Shown here piece after piece: positions 1 through 5,283 of a stretch of DNA of 5,283 bases. The position numbers and the translations under genes are program-made. How positions within the stretch are numbered: the first letter of the stretch is position 1; every line of letters starts with the position of its first letter. Origin of the DNA: Clostridia bacterium (GTDB lineage Bacteria > Bacillota > Clostridia > Oscillospirales > CAG-272); assembly GCA_900763885.1 (NCBI GenBank), contig CAAFLY010000148.1:1-5283 (forward strand). The letters are read 5' to 3'. The notes under the pieces are model-generated. The model was not told where the DNA came from. It saw only the letters and a program-made list of their open reading frames with translations, and searched no databases.

Positions 1-1307
1 CACCATTCACGAAATATACCCCCAAGGAAGATTCCGCGGCGATAGGGGAGGCATATGCGGCCGCGCTGCCACAGCTTACCTTTGACGGAGCCGCGTTTTT
101 CATCACCTCTCCGTCGTTCTCGTATCTCTATCCGGAAGAGCTCGGCACCACTGTATCACAGCTCGCCTATACGCGCAACCAGAAGCTTGAGGAATTATAC
201 GACGTATCCATCATCACGGCACAATCCGATGCGGGTGTGATGCTTGAGGAGGTCAGGAAAGCGGTATCCTCCGGTTCGTATTACTCCGACTTCATGATGA
301 TACCGCTCTATCAGCTCGGTGCGTTCAAGGCTGCCGGAGTCCTTTTCAATCTCCGTTCTCTGCCCTATCTCGATATGGCAAAGCCCTATTTCTATGCGGA
401 CTCCGTGTCCGCCTTCTCTGCCGGATACAATACTTGGGCAATCGCGGGCCAGGCATCTGTGGAACCGGGTGATTTTTCCGCAGTTTATCTGAACCGGGAC
501 GCGATGGCAAATGCCGGAATGGACACGCCGTACCGTCTTGTGCGCGAGGGCAAATGGACGTGGGACGCGCTGTATACCTATGTCGCAGGGATCACGGATA
601 CCACGTATTCCGTCACGGCACAGAACACCGCGACCAGACTGCCGGATCTGATCTACACCTCGATGGGCAACCGTTTTGTACTCTCCGGCGAAAAGATCAT
701 CCCGATCGTCCATTTCACAGAGGATTCCGCCAAGAAAACGATCGAGACCGGACGAAAGCTGCTCACCGATCCGAAAGCCATCACGGATCCCTCTGCCGGA
801 GCCGCCGGGTGCTTCAGCCGCGGAGAATCGCTCTTTCTCATCGATTATCTCTACGTCGCGCCATGGCTGACCAACGCCGCGTGTGATTGGGGAATCGTGC
901 CGCTGCCCAAGGGGGAGGAAAAAGGCACGTACCGCACGCTTGTATCCAATACGGCCTTACTTTTCACCATTCCATTGAACACCACAAACGGCGAAATGGA
1001 TTCTGTCCTGCTCTCTGCCATCAACGCGCTGTCCTACGGCACACTGTACGACGCATATGTGGAAAACAGCATGTACCACGTACTGCGCGACAACGCCTCT
1101 GTCGATATGCTCGACCGGATCCTCGATACCGCCTCGTTTGATTTTGCGCTGGCGTTCGGGTCCGCGTACCCGACCATCGGCAAAGGCACGTATCAGCTCA
1201 TTCGCTCCGCCATGACATCGACAGAAAATCCCAAAAAATTCGCCGACGCGGTGAGCAACGCCAACATGATCCTCGCGGAACATTTCGGAATGGAGAATGA
1301 AGAATGA
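1..1307 (+). CDS. Extracellular solute-binding protein (ABC importer type), 5'-truncated by the window edge (SBP1)
   Basis: The frame is open from base 3 (bases 1-2 finish a cut codon) to TGA at 1305-1307, leaving 434 residues. It is expected to be an extracytoplasmic ligand-capture protein, probably for a sugar or other small solute, but the ligand cannot be read from sequence. Landmarks in the fragment are an N-lobe start FDGAAFFI (about 27-34), the family-typical TRNQKLEELYDVSI (57-70), LREL-like hinge text around LPYLDM, REGKWTWDALY (about 181-191) and DWGIVPLPKGEEKG (about 295-308). The same blocks occur in the same order in the minus-strand protein at 3623-5107, which suggests that only the signal peptide and linker, roughly 50-60 residues, are missing. 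An in-frame GTG at 237 is not the start: the conserved N-lobe lies upstream of it and no ribosome binding site precedes it. Unlike the other copy it lacks an EF-hand-like DxNGDG loop. Its stop overlaps the miaA start. No permease gene is visible. Confidence 0.85.
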   Translation, partial: PFTKYTPKEDSAAIGEAYAAALPQLTFDGAAFFITSPSFSYLYPEELGTTVSQLAYTRNQKLEELYDVSIITAQSDAGVMLEEVRKAVSSGSYYSDFMMIPLYQLGAFKAAGVLFNLRSLPYLDMAKPYFYADSVSAFSAGYNTWAIAGQASVEPGDFSAVYLNRDAMANAGMDTPYRLVREGKWTWDALYTYVAGITDTTYSVTAQNTATRLPDLIYTSMGNRFVLSGEKIIPIVHFTEDSAKKTIETGRKLLTDPKAITDPSAGAAGCFSRGESLFLIDYLYVAPWLTNAACDWGIVPLPKGEEKGTYRTLVSNTALLFTIPLNTTNGEMDSVLLSAINALSYGTLYDAYVENSMYHVLRDNASVDMLDRILDTASFDFALAFGSAYPTIGKGTYQLIRSAMTSTENPKKFADAVSNANMILAEHFGMENEE

Positions 1308-2320
1308 CGGCGGACAAAAAGCTCCCGATCGTCACCGTGGCAGGTCCGACCGCCTCCGGAAAAACCGCCTGTGCCATCGCGCTCGCCCGCCATTTTGACG
1401 GAGAGATCGTATCGGCGGACTCCATGCAGGTTTATCGCGGGATGGAAATCGGTACGGCGGCACCTACAGCGGCGGAAAAAGCCGAGGCGGTCCACCATGG
1501 GATCGGGATCCTCTCGCCCGGGGACACGTTTTCCGCAGCCGTATGGCACAGTTTTGCCGTGGAGACCATTGATGCGATTCGCGCGCGCGTTCATCTGCCC
1601 ATTCTCTGCGGCGGCACCGGACTCTATCTCGACACGCTGACCAAAATCGGAAATTACCGGGAGGAATCCTCCGGGGACGAAAAACTGCGTGCGGAATTAT
1701 TCGCCGTCGCGGAAAAGGATGGCAATCCGGCACTCCACGCGGTTTTGGCAGAACTGGACCCGGAAGCCGCGGCGGTCATCCATCCGAACAATGTCAAGCG
1801 GGTGGTGCGGGCGATCGAGATCTGCAGGACAACGGGACACACGAAAACAGAAGTCGATCGGATGCAGCTTGCCGCCGACAGTCCGTATCGCGAATGCCGG
1901 ATCCTGCTCACCTATCACGACCGCGCGGTGCTGTATGACCGGATCAATCGGCGTGTGGATCAGATGCTCTCCGCAGGACTTTTGGAAGAAGCCAAACGGG
2001 TGCTGGGGATTTCCGGGGATACTGAACCGTCACAGACCGCGATGCAGGCCATCGGATACAAGGAACTGCTCCCCTATTTTCGCGGCGAATGCACCCTGTC
2101 CGAGGCAGCGGACGCGATCCGGCAATCCTCGCGCAATTACGCCAAACGGCAGATGACATGGTTCCGCCGCTCACACGGTTATTCCCTCTTCTGCGACACA
2201 GATACGGGTACGATGCGTCCTGCGGAGGAGATTTTCGCGGAGGCATATCGCATGGTCGAGACATTTTTGACCGATCCGGACGCATATGACGCTATGACGG
2301 AGAAAGAAAGCTGTCTATAA
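1304..2320 (+). CDS. miaA: tRNA dimethylallyltransferase (tRNA A37 isopentenyltransferase)
   Basis: MiaA transfers the dimethylallyl group of DMAPP to N6 of A37 in tRNAs that read UNN codons, in the cytoplasm; MiaB usually completes ms2i6A. The 338-residue product carries the family's motifs in order: P-loop GPTASGKT (14-21), SADSMQVYRGMEIGTA (37-52) with Asp39 at the position of the family's catalytic base, GGTGLYL (103-109), IHPNNVKRVVRAIEI (149-163), AMQAIGYKELL (246-256) and the C-terminal RNYAKRQMTWFRR (277-289). Length is slightly above the usual 300-320. ATG at 1304 is chosen because the P-loop sits at the expected distance and GGAG at 1292-1295 lies 8 bases upstream. The start overlaps the preceding stop as ATGA, implying translational coupling to SBP1. 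Two departures from the usual text are visible: TAAPT where TAKPT is common, and VHHGIGI where PHHLIDI is common. Identification is nonetheless secure. Confidence 0.97.
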   Translation: MTADKKLPIVTVAGPTASGKTACAIALARHFDGEIVSADSMQVYRGMEIGTAAPTAAEKAEAVHHGIGILSPGDTFSAAVWHSFAVETIDAIRARVHLPILCGGTGLYLDTLTKIGNYREESSGDEKLRAELFAVAEKDGNPALHAVLAELDPEAAAVIHPNNVKRVVRAIEICRTTGHTKTEVDRMQLAADSPYRECRILLTYHDRAVLYDRINRRVDQMLSAGLLEEAKRVLGISGDTEPSQTAMQAIGYKELLPYFRGECTLSEAADAIRQSSRNYAKRQMTWFRRSHGYSLFCDTDTGTMRPAEEIFAEAYRMVETFLTDPDAYDAMTEKESCL

Positions 2321-2329
2321 AAAAACAAA

Positions 2330-2362
2330 AAAGCTGTCGGGCACGCGCTGTCCGGCAGTTTT
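2330..2362 (+). terminator. Hairpin after miaA, possible weak or partial terminator
   Basis: Arms 2330-2343 and 2349-2362 pair over 14 positions around a 5-base loop (CGCGC), with three G-U wobbles. The 3' arm ends in TTTT at 2359-2362, then C, so the T run is short and partly consumed by the stem. Read on the minus strand the wobbles become A-C mismatches, so the structure belongs to the plus-strand RNA. It begins 10 bases after the miaA stop and ends 29 bases before the methyltransferase start, so it may terminate, attenuate or process the transcript between the two genes. Confidence 0.6.
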
Positions 2363-2391
2363 CATACTGCAAAGAAAGAAGGTATATTTCA

Positions 2392-3261
2392 ATGGACACA
2401 GGAAACGTTTGGTCCGAGCAGATCCAGGGAATCCGGACACTATATGCTTCGCGGCTGCTGCGGTTTGATGCACGGTTTGACACGCAGTACCGCACGCTTT
2501 TCGATATAGACAACGCACGGCAGATTCTGGAGATCGGCTGCGGGCCGGGAGCACTCGCCGGTTCGCTTTGCCGGATGTATCCCGAAGCCGCCGTCACCGG
2601 GATCGATCGGGATCGCGCGTTCGTTTCGTTTGCCGCAGAGCACATGCCGCACGCCCGTTTTCTCGTCGGAGACGCCGGCGCGCTTTCCTTTCCCGACGCG
2701 GCTTTTGCTGTGACGATCTCTCATACGGTATGCGAGCACGTGGAGCCCGTCGCGTTTTTCGGCGAACAGTACAGGGTGCTGCAGGAGGGCGGAGTCTGTC
2801 TGGTGCTTACGACGCAGCGCAGCTTTTCCGTGACAGCACCTGTGCTTGCTCTGACAGATACGGAAAAGCGTTTTTGGGAGAAGGTGGAGGCACTGCCCGA
2901 TCCGGCGGAAAACTGGGTCGGTCAATACCGCATGGACGCACGCGAGCTGCCTGAAGCGATGGAGAGGGCCGGATTTCACGCGGTGCGCTCCGGATATGTG
3001 ACGACGGCTCTGACGCCGGACGATCCCGGTACAGCGGCAAATACGGCACACGCGATCATTGACGCCGAACGATATTGTGCGCTTGAGGCTGTAGAATCGG
3101 CGGGACGCAGGTATCCGGGGGTGTTCTCGGAGGAGGAGAAGGCGCAGGTACGGGCGGCGATCACGGACAAATTCGACAGGCGGCTTCGTCAATACGACAG
3201 CGGCGAGAGAGTCTGGGACACATCGGTCACTCTGACACAGGTCGTGCGCGGTGTGAAATGA
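2392..3261 (+). CDS. Class I SAM-dependent methyltransferase (methyltransferase type 11-like), substrate unknown
   Basis: A 289-residue soluble protein with a Rossmann-type SAM-binding domain in its first half. Motif I is LEIGCGPG (46-53). The acidic residue ending strand 2 is in GIDRD (70-74), and the motif II region is GDAGALSFPDAAF (93-105), followed by SHTVCEHVEP (110-119) and the post-motif RVLQEGG (128-134). The C-terminal half (about 140-289) is helical-looking, charged and specific to this subgroup, ending WDTSVTLTQVVRGVK. It shows no membrane segment or signal peptide. The substrate cannot be inferred: such proteins act on small molecules, lipids, RNA or proteins. ATG 2392 is supported by GAAGG at 2378-2382 with a 9-base spacer and by the normal distance to motif I. 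It lies 71 bases after miaA on the same strand, separated by a hairpin. I see no convincing promoter in the gap, so read-through from miaA or a promoter inside miaA is likely. Confidence 0.9.
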   Translation: MDTGNVWSEQIQGIRTLYASRLLRFDARFDTQYRTLFDIDNARQILEIGCGPGALAGSLCRMYPEAAVTGIDRDRAFVSFAAEHMPHARFLVGDAGALSFPDAAFAVTISHTVCEHVEPVAFFGEQYRVLQEGGVCLVLTTQRSFSVTAPVLALTDTEKRFWEKVEALPDPAENWVGQYRMDARELPEAMERAGFHAVRSGYVTTALTPDDPGTAANTAHAIIDAERYCALEAVESAGRRYPGVFSEEEKAQVRAAITDKFDRRLRQYDSGERVWDTSVTLTQVVRGVK

Positions 3262-3302
3262 CGGCGGCGCGGTCTGCGGCTGTTTATCCGTTTTGGGAAA
3301 GC

Positions 3303-3348
3303 AAAAAGCACGGTCAGCGGACAATCCATCCGCACAGCCGTGCTTTTT
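3303..3348. terminator. Bidirectional intrinsic terminator shared by the convergent transcripts
   Basis: The outer stem AAAAAGCACGG (3303-3313) pairs perfectly with CCGTGCTTTTT (3338-3348). An inner stem GCGGA (3317-3321) with TCCGC (3329-3333) closes a 7-base loop, with a small internal loop between the stems. The A and T flanks give a run of five T on either strand. On plus it lies 41 bases after the methyltransferase stop; on minus it begins 3 bases after the tRNA 3' end. It therefore can end transcripts from both directions, including any read-through from the solute-binding gene at 3623-5107. Confidence 0.9.
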
Positions 3349-3351
3349 CGA

Positions 3352-3435
3352 TGCGGGCAAGAGGACTTGAACCTCCATGAAATTGCTTTCACTAGAACCT
3401 GAATCTAGCGCGTCTGCCAATTCCGCCATGCCCGC
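3352..3435 (-). tRNA. tRNA-Leu, anticodon CAG (reads CUG)
   Basis: The minus strand folds as an 84-base type II tRNA. The acceptor stem GCGGGCA pairs perfectly with TGCCCGC and the discriminator is A. The D-arm is TGGCGGAATTGGCAGACGC-like, as in bacterial leucine tRNAs. The anticodon stem CTAGA/TCTAG encloses loop TTCAGGT, so the anticodon is CAG with G37. The long variable arm TGAAA-GCAA-TTTCA is diagnostic of the Leu/Ser/Tyr class, and the T-loop is TTCAAGT on a 5-pair stem with one G-U. The CCA end is not encoded (TCG follows the discriminator), so it must be added by nucleotidyltransferase. G37 means it is a TrmD-type (m1G37) rather than a MiaA substrate. Confidence 0.97.
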
Positions 3436-3488
3436 AGATCGTACGTCAGCGAAACAGACATCTACACACCGATTTCGCCAACGACGAT

Positions 3489-3517
3489 ATTATACCGCAT
3501 CCGCCGCCGTTTGTCAA
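3489..3517 (-). promoter_or_regulatory. Exact-consensus sigma-A promoter of the tRNA-Leu gene
   Basis: On the minus strand TTGACA (3512-3517) and TATAAT (3489-3494) both match consensus at all six bases and are separated by exactly 17 bases (3495-3511). An A/T-rich tract upstream (about 3521-3540, containing AAAAAATATCAAAATAG on minus) resembles an UP element. The predicted start is near 3482 (G), giving a leader of about 47 bases before the mature tRNA, to be removed by RNase P. There is no TG extension to the -10. Confidence 0.9.
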
Positions 3518-3622
3518 GGGCTATTTTGATATTTTTTCATTCTTTTCGGCAATCAACGGTACAGCCGTATCGTTTTTTGCGGATTTGCATAGGATTGCTC
3601 TCTCCATTATGGTAGGAAGAAT
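3518..3622. other. Gap between the tRNA promoter and the SBP2 stop
   Basis: No gene is supported here. On the minus strand, downstream of the SBP2 stop, I looked for an intrinsic terminator and found only short pairings (ACGG/CCGT of 4 bp; GCAATC/GATTGC of 6 bp around a long loop), none followed by a T run. SBP2 transcription may therefore continue through the tRNA to the hairpin at 3303-3348. Confidence 0.5.
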
Positions 3623-5107
3623 TCACTGTCCTTCGATCTCCTGGAACTGCTTAATAATATCATTTGCTTCTTTGATCGCTTTTGCCTTGATGGATTTCCA
3701 TTTTGATGTAAAGCTCTCCTCTTTGCCCATTGTGATGTCCCGCAAAAGTGTAAAGCTGCCACCGAAATTGTAACAACTATTCAAGTCGAGATAGATATCC
3801 TCGTAGATGATGTCTATCATCTTTTGCGAACCCTCGTCACGGGCAGCCTTACCTTTCAGCGTTACACCCGCTACAAGAGGCTGGATGTCGCGCTGGGATA
3901 TGTATCCGAGAGAGTCTAAAAGCACGCCGTTCATTTCGCCGCGATCGTTGTTTGCCGGCATACCGATATAAGCGGGCACATGGGCGTTGGCAAATGTGAT
4001 ATACTCGTTCTGGTTTTCGTCGTATTTCGGTACGGGAAGAATACCATAGTCGTCTTCCATATCGCGCAGATAGAAAGCAATCGCCTGTGCGCCGTAGCCG
4101 AGATAGAGAACGTTTCCGTTTTTGAATGAATAGACCTTGTCTATGATGTTGTACGTACCGCTGCGGAAAGCAAGGTTCTCGGCTTTCTGGGTTACGGCTC
4201 CATTGCCTACGATAGATGCAATTTTCTCAATCCGGTCGTAATTGGCTTGGGTTTCGTATAAAAACGCAAGAGAACCGTCGGTGTTGATCTCGGTTTGTCT
4301 GCCACCGGCACTGATATAGAATCCCGCTGCGGAATATTCATCAACCGATGCTCCCCACATATCGTCCTCATCCATATTGCCGTCTCCGTTAAGGTCGTGC
4401 GTAACCGACTGCATGGAATTGTACATGGCATCCAGTGTCCATTTTCCATTCTCCACGACCGCATAGAGATCGCCCACCTTATATTGCTCCGCAAGCCGCA
4501 GGTTGAACGCGACAATACGCGGAGAATAATAATAGGAAAACGCGATCGGCCCGGTCGTTGCGTACAGCTTATCCCCGATGGTCAGTTCCTTGTTCATATT
4601 CTGACTCCACCAAGCTGCGGACAGATCCAGTCCGGCGATGCTGTTGAGGTCAGACAGGATTCCCCTGCTGGAGAGAGGACAGAGTACATAAACCATCTCC
4701 GCCTCCACACAATCTACGGTGTGATCTCCAGCCGTGACCTGATTACGCATTGCATCGGCGATTTTATCGGAATTCTCATACCGGATGTATTCAATGGAGA
4801 CGTTGTAGCTGGATTCCACAAAGACATCGCGGTTGAACTGAGCGTCATTCACACTTTCGCCATTCAGATCATCGCCTATATAATTGGGATACTGTTCGTT
4901 GCTTGTCGTTCCAAACGTATATACAGCACCTTCGTAATCCACATCGGCGTATTGCGCAAGATAATCGGTATCCGGCTCCGTCTGTGGTTCGACGCTCTCT
5001 GTTGACGGCGTTTCCGAGGAGGTCTGCAGATCGTCATCGCCAACGCCAGATGAAACGAGCTGCAGAAGAAATACAGAGAAAATGAGAATAGCAATGTGTT
5101 TTTTCAT
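3623..5107 (-). CDS. Extracellular solute-binding protein (ABC importer type), complete (SBP2)
   Basis: A 494-residue exported binding protein, expected to deliver a solute, plausibly a sugar, to an ABC permease not present here. MKKH followed by a hydrophobic segment (about 5-19) is a signal peptide. A Ser/Thr/Pro/Glu-rich tether follows (about 24-50), then the mature domain: YEGAVYTF (58-65), QFNRDVFVESSYNVSI (90-105), ENGKWTLDAMY (219-229), the EF-hand-like loop DLNGDGNMDEDD (238-249), YGILPVPKYDENQ (354-366) and a Lys-rich C-terminal helix. These blocks match SBP1 in order, so the two are paralogues. The start is ATG 5107: it gives the signal peptide and has GAAAGGA at 5119-5125. A 41-codon upstream extension opening with TTG at 5230 would begin inside the -35 element and is rejected. 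Oddly, the expected lipobox cysteine is absent (LVSSGVG at 17-23). GC is lower than in the plus-strand genes. Confidence 0.93.
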   Translation of the reverse strand: MKKHIAILIFSVFLLQLVSSGVGDDDLQTSSETPSTESVEPQTEPDTDYLAQYADVDYEGAVYTFGTTSNEQYPNYIGDDLNGESVNDAQFNRDVFVESSYNVSIEYIRYENSDKIADAMRNQVTAGDHTVDCVEAEMVYVLCPLSSRGILSDLNSIAGLDLSAAWWSQNMNKELTIGDKLYATTGPIAFSYYYSPRIVAFNLRLAEQYKVGDLYAVVENGKWTLDAMYNSMQSVTHDLNGDGNMDEDDMWGASVDEYSAAGFYISAGGRQTEINTDGSLAFLYETQANYDRIEKIASIVGNGAVTQKAENLAFRSGTYNIIDKVYSFKNGNVLYLGYGAQAIAFYLRDMEDDYGILPVPKYDENQNEYITFANAHVPAYIGMPANNDRGEMNGVLLDSLGYISQRDIQPLVAGVTLKGKAARDEGSQKMIDIIYEDIYLDLNSCYNFGGSFTLLRDITMGKEESFTSKWKSIKAKAIKEANDIIKQFQEIEGQ

Positions 5108-5118
5108 GGGAATGCCTG

Positions 5119-5125
5119 TCCTTTC
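5119..5125 (-). promoter_or_regulatory. Ribosome binding site fixing the SBP2 start
   Basis: GAAAGGA on the minus strand lies 11 bases upstream of ATG 5107. It matches the anti-Shine-Dalgarno core moderately well and, together with the signal peptide and the promoter position, decides for this start over the longer in-frame extension. Confidence 0.7.
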
Positions 5126-5151
5126 GTGTAATGAGTATATAACAAATCGCG

Positions 5152-5197
5152 GTACAGTCTGTAGGGTTCCCGTATAGAATCCGTATGGAAACTGTAC
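5152..5197 (-). promoter_or_regulatory. Inverted repeat and 11-bp-spaced direct repeat at the start of the SBP2 transcript
   Basis: GTACAGT (minus, 5191-5197) and ACTGTAC (minus, 5152-5158) are perfect 7-base reverse complements 32 bases apart, extendable inside by GTTTCC with GGGAAC, which contains one G-U. Within the loop, CCGTAT occurs twice on plus (5170-5175 and 5181-5186), spaced 11 bases start to start, one helical turn. The outer arm overlaps the predicted transcription start. It could be a leader hairpin or a repressor or response-regulator site; no regulator is visible in the window. Confidence 0.4.
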
Positions 5198-5201
5198 AAG
5201 C

Positions 5202-5230
5202 ATTATACCATGATGGAAAAGACCTGTCAA
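5202..5230 (-). promoter_or_regulatory. Exact-consensus, extended -10 sigma-A promoter of SBP2
   Basis: On the minus strand TTGACA (5225-5230) and TATAAT (5202-5207) are perfect hexamers 17 bases apart, and TGG directly before TATAAT supplies an extended -10. Upstream, 5231-5283 is A/T-rich with runs of A and T (AATATTTTGC, seven A at 5252-5258) and may aid RNA polymerase binding; no gene is visible there. The predicted start is near 5195, leaving an untranslated leader of about 88 bases. Confidence 0.9.
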
Positions 5231-5283
5231 TGCTTTTCAGACAAAGGCAATAAAAAAACAAATATTTTGCGTTTTCCTATTGA

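Noticed and set aside
237..239. GTG at 237 as the SBP1 start
   Set aside because: The conserved N-lobe text lies upstream in the same open frame back to the window edge, and no ribosome binding site precedes the GTG.
195..713. A 172-residue minus-strand reading frame
   Set aside because: Antisense to SBP1, with Arg/His/Cys-rich composition typical of shadow frames in GC-rich genes and no upstream signals.
2440..3429. A 329-residue minus-strand reading frame beginning MAELADALDSGSS
   Set aside because: Its start is the translated tRNA-Leu, a well-known annotation artefact, and the rest is antisense to the methyltransferase with its clear SAM-binding motifs.
1304..3435. Functional partnership between MiaA and the nearby tRNA-Leu
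   Set aside because: MiaA needs A36-A37-A38 in UNN-reading tRNAs. This tRNA has anticodon CAG and G37, so it cannot be a substrate.
3541..3622. Terminator for SBP2 using ACGG-TACAG-CCGT
   Set aside because: The stem is only 4 bp and the T run (3572-3577) lies on the plus strand, the wrong strand for SBP2.
4295..5005. A 236-residue plus-strand reading frame
   Set aside because: It lies wholly antisense to SBP2, which has a promoter, ribosome binding site, signal peptide and family motifs. The antisense frame has no recognisable domain.
5108..5230. N-terminal extension of SBP2 to TTG at 5230
   Set aside because: The codon sits inside the -35 hexamer, upstream of the predicted transcript start, and the extension would bury the signal peptide 41 residues into the protein.

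Overview
The window reads as chromosomal DNA of a Gram-positive anaerobe of the Clostridia type (an inference). The evidence is the style of the two solute-binding proteins, Shine-Dalgarno-led genes, textbook sigma-A promoters, intrinsic terminators and a tRNA without an encoded CCA end. The right-hand gene is visibly poorer in GC: hand-counted 60-base stretches give about 42-52%, against about 57-60% in miaA. I cannot name a genus.

Plus strand, left half (1-3261). The window opens inside a gene for an extracellular solute-binding protein that has lost its N-terminus to the window edge. Its stop codon overlaps the start codon of miaA (tRNA dimethylallyltransferase) by four bases, so the two are almost certainly co-transcribed and translationally coupled. 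A GU-rich hairpin with a short T run follows miaA. Then comes a class I SAM-dependent methyltransferase of unknown substrate with its own good ribosome binding site. A strong symmetrical hairpin with T runs on both strands closes this side.

Minus strand, right half (5283-3303). A second, full-length member of the same solute-binding family is driven by an exact-consensus promoter (TTGACA, 17 bases, TATAAT, with an extended -10). Downstream on the same strand lies a tRNA-Leu(CAG), which also has an exact-consensus TTGACA/17/TATAAT promoter and an A/T-rich upstream tract. The two sides converge on the shared bidirectional terminator at 3303-3348.

How the genes relate: the solute-binding proteins should capture a nutrient, probably a sugar or oligosaccharide, for ABC importers whose permeases are not in the window. 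MiaA modifies A37 of tRNAs reading UNN codons. The tRNA-Leu here has G37, so it is not a MiaA substrate and the proximity is probably coincidental. I see no mobile element, CRISPR array, phage gene or defence system, and nothing that amounts to a new system. The most interesting points are the SBP-miaA coupling, the missing lipobox cysteine in an otherwise lipoprotein-like binding protein, the two perfect promoters, and repeats at the start of the SBP2 transcript.
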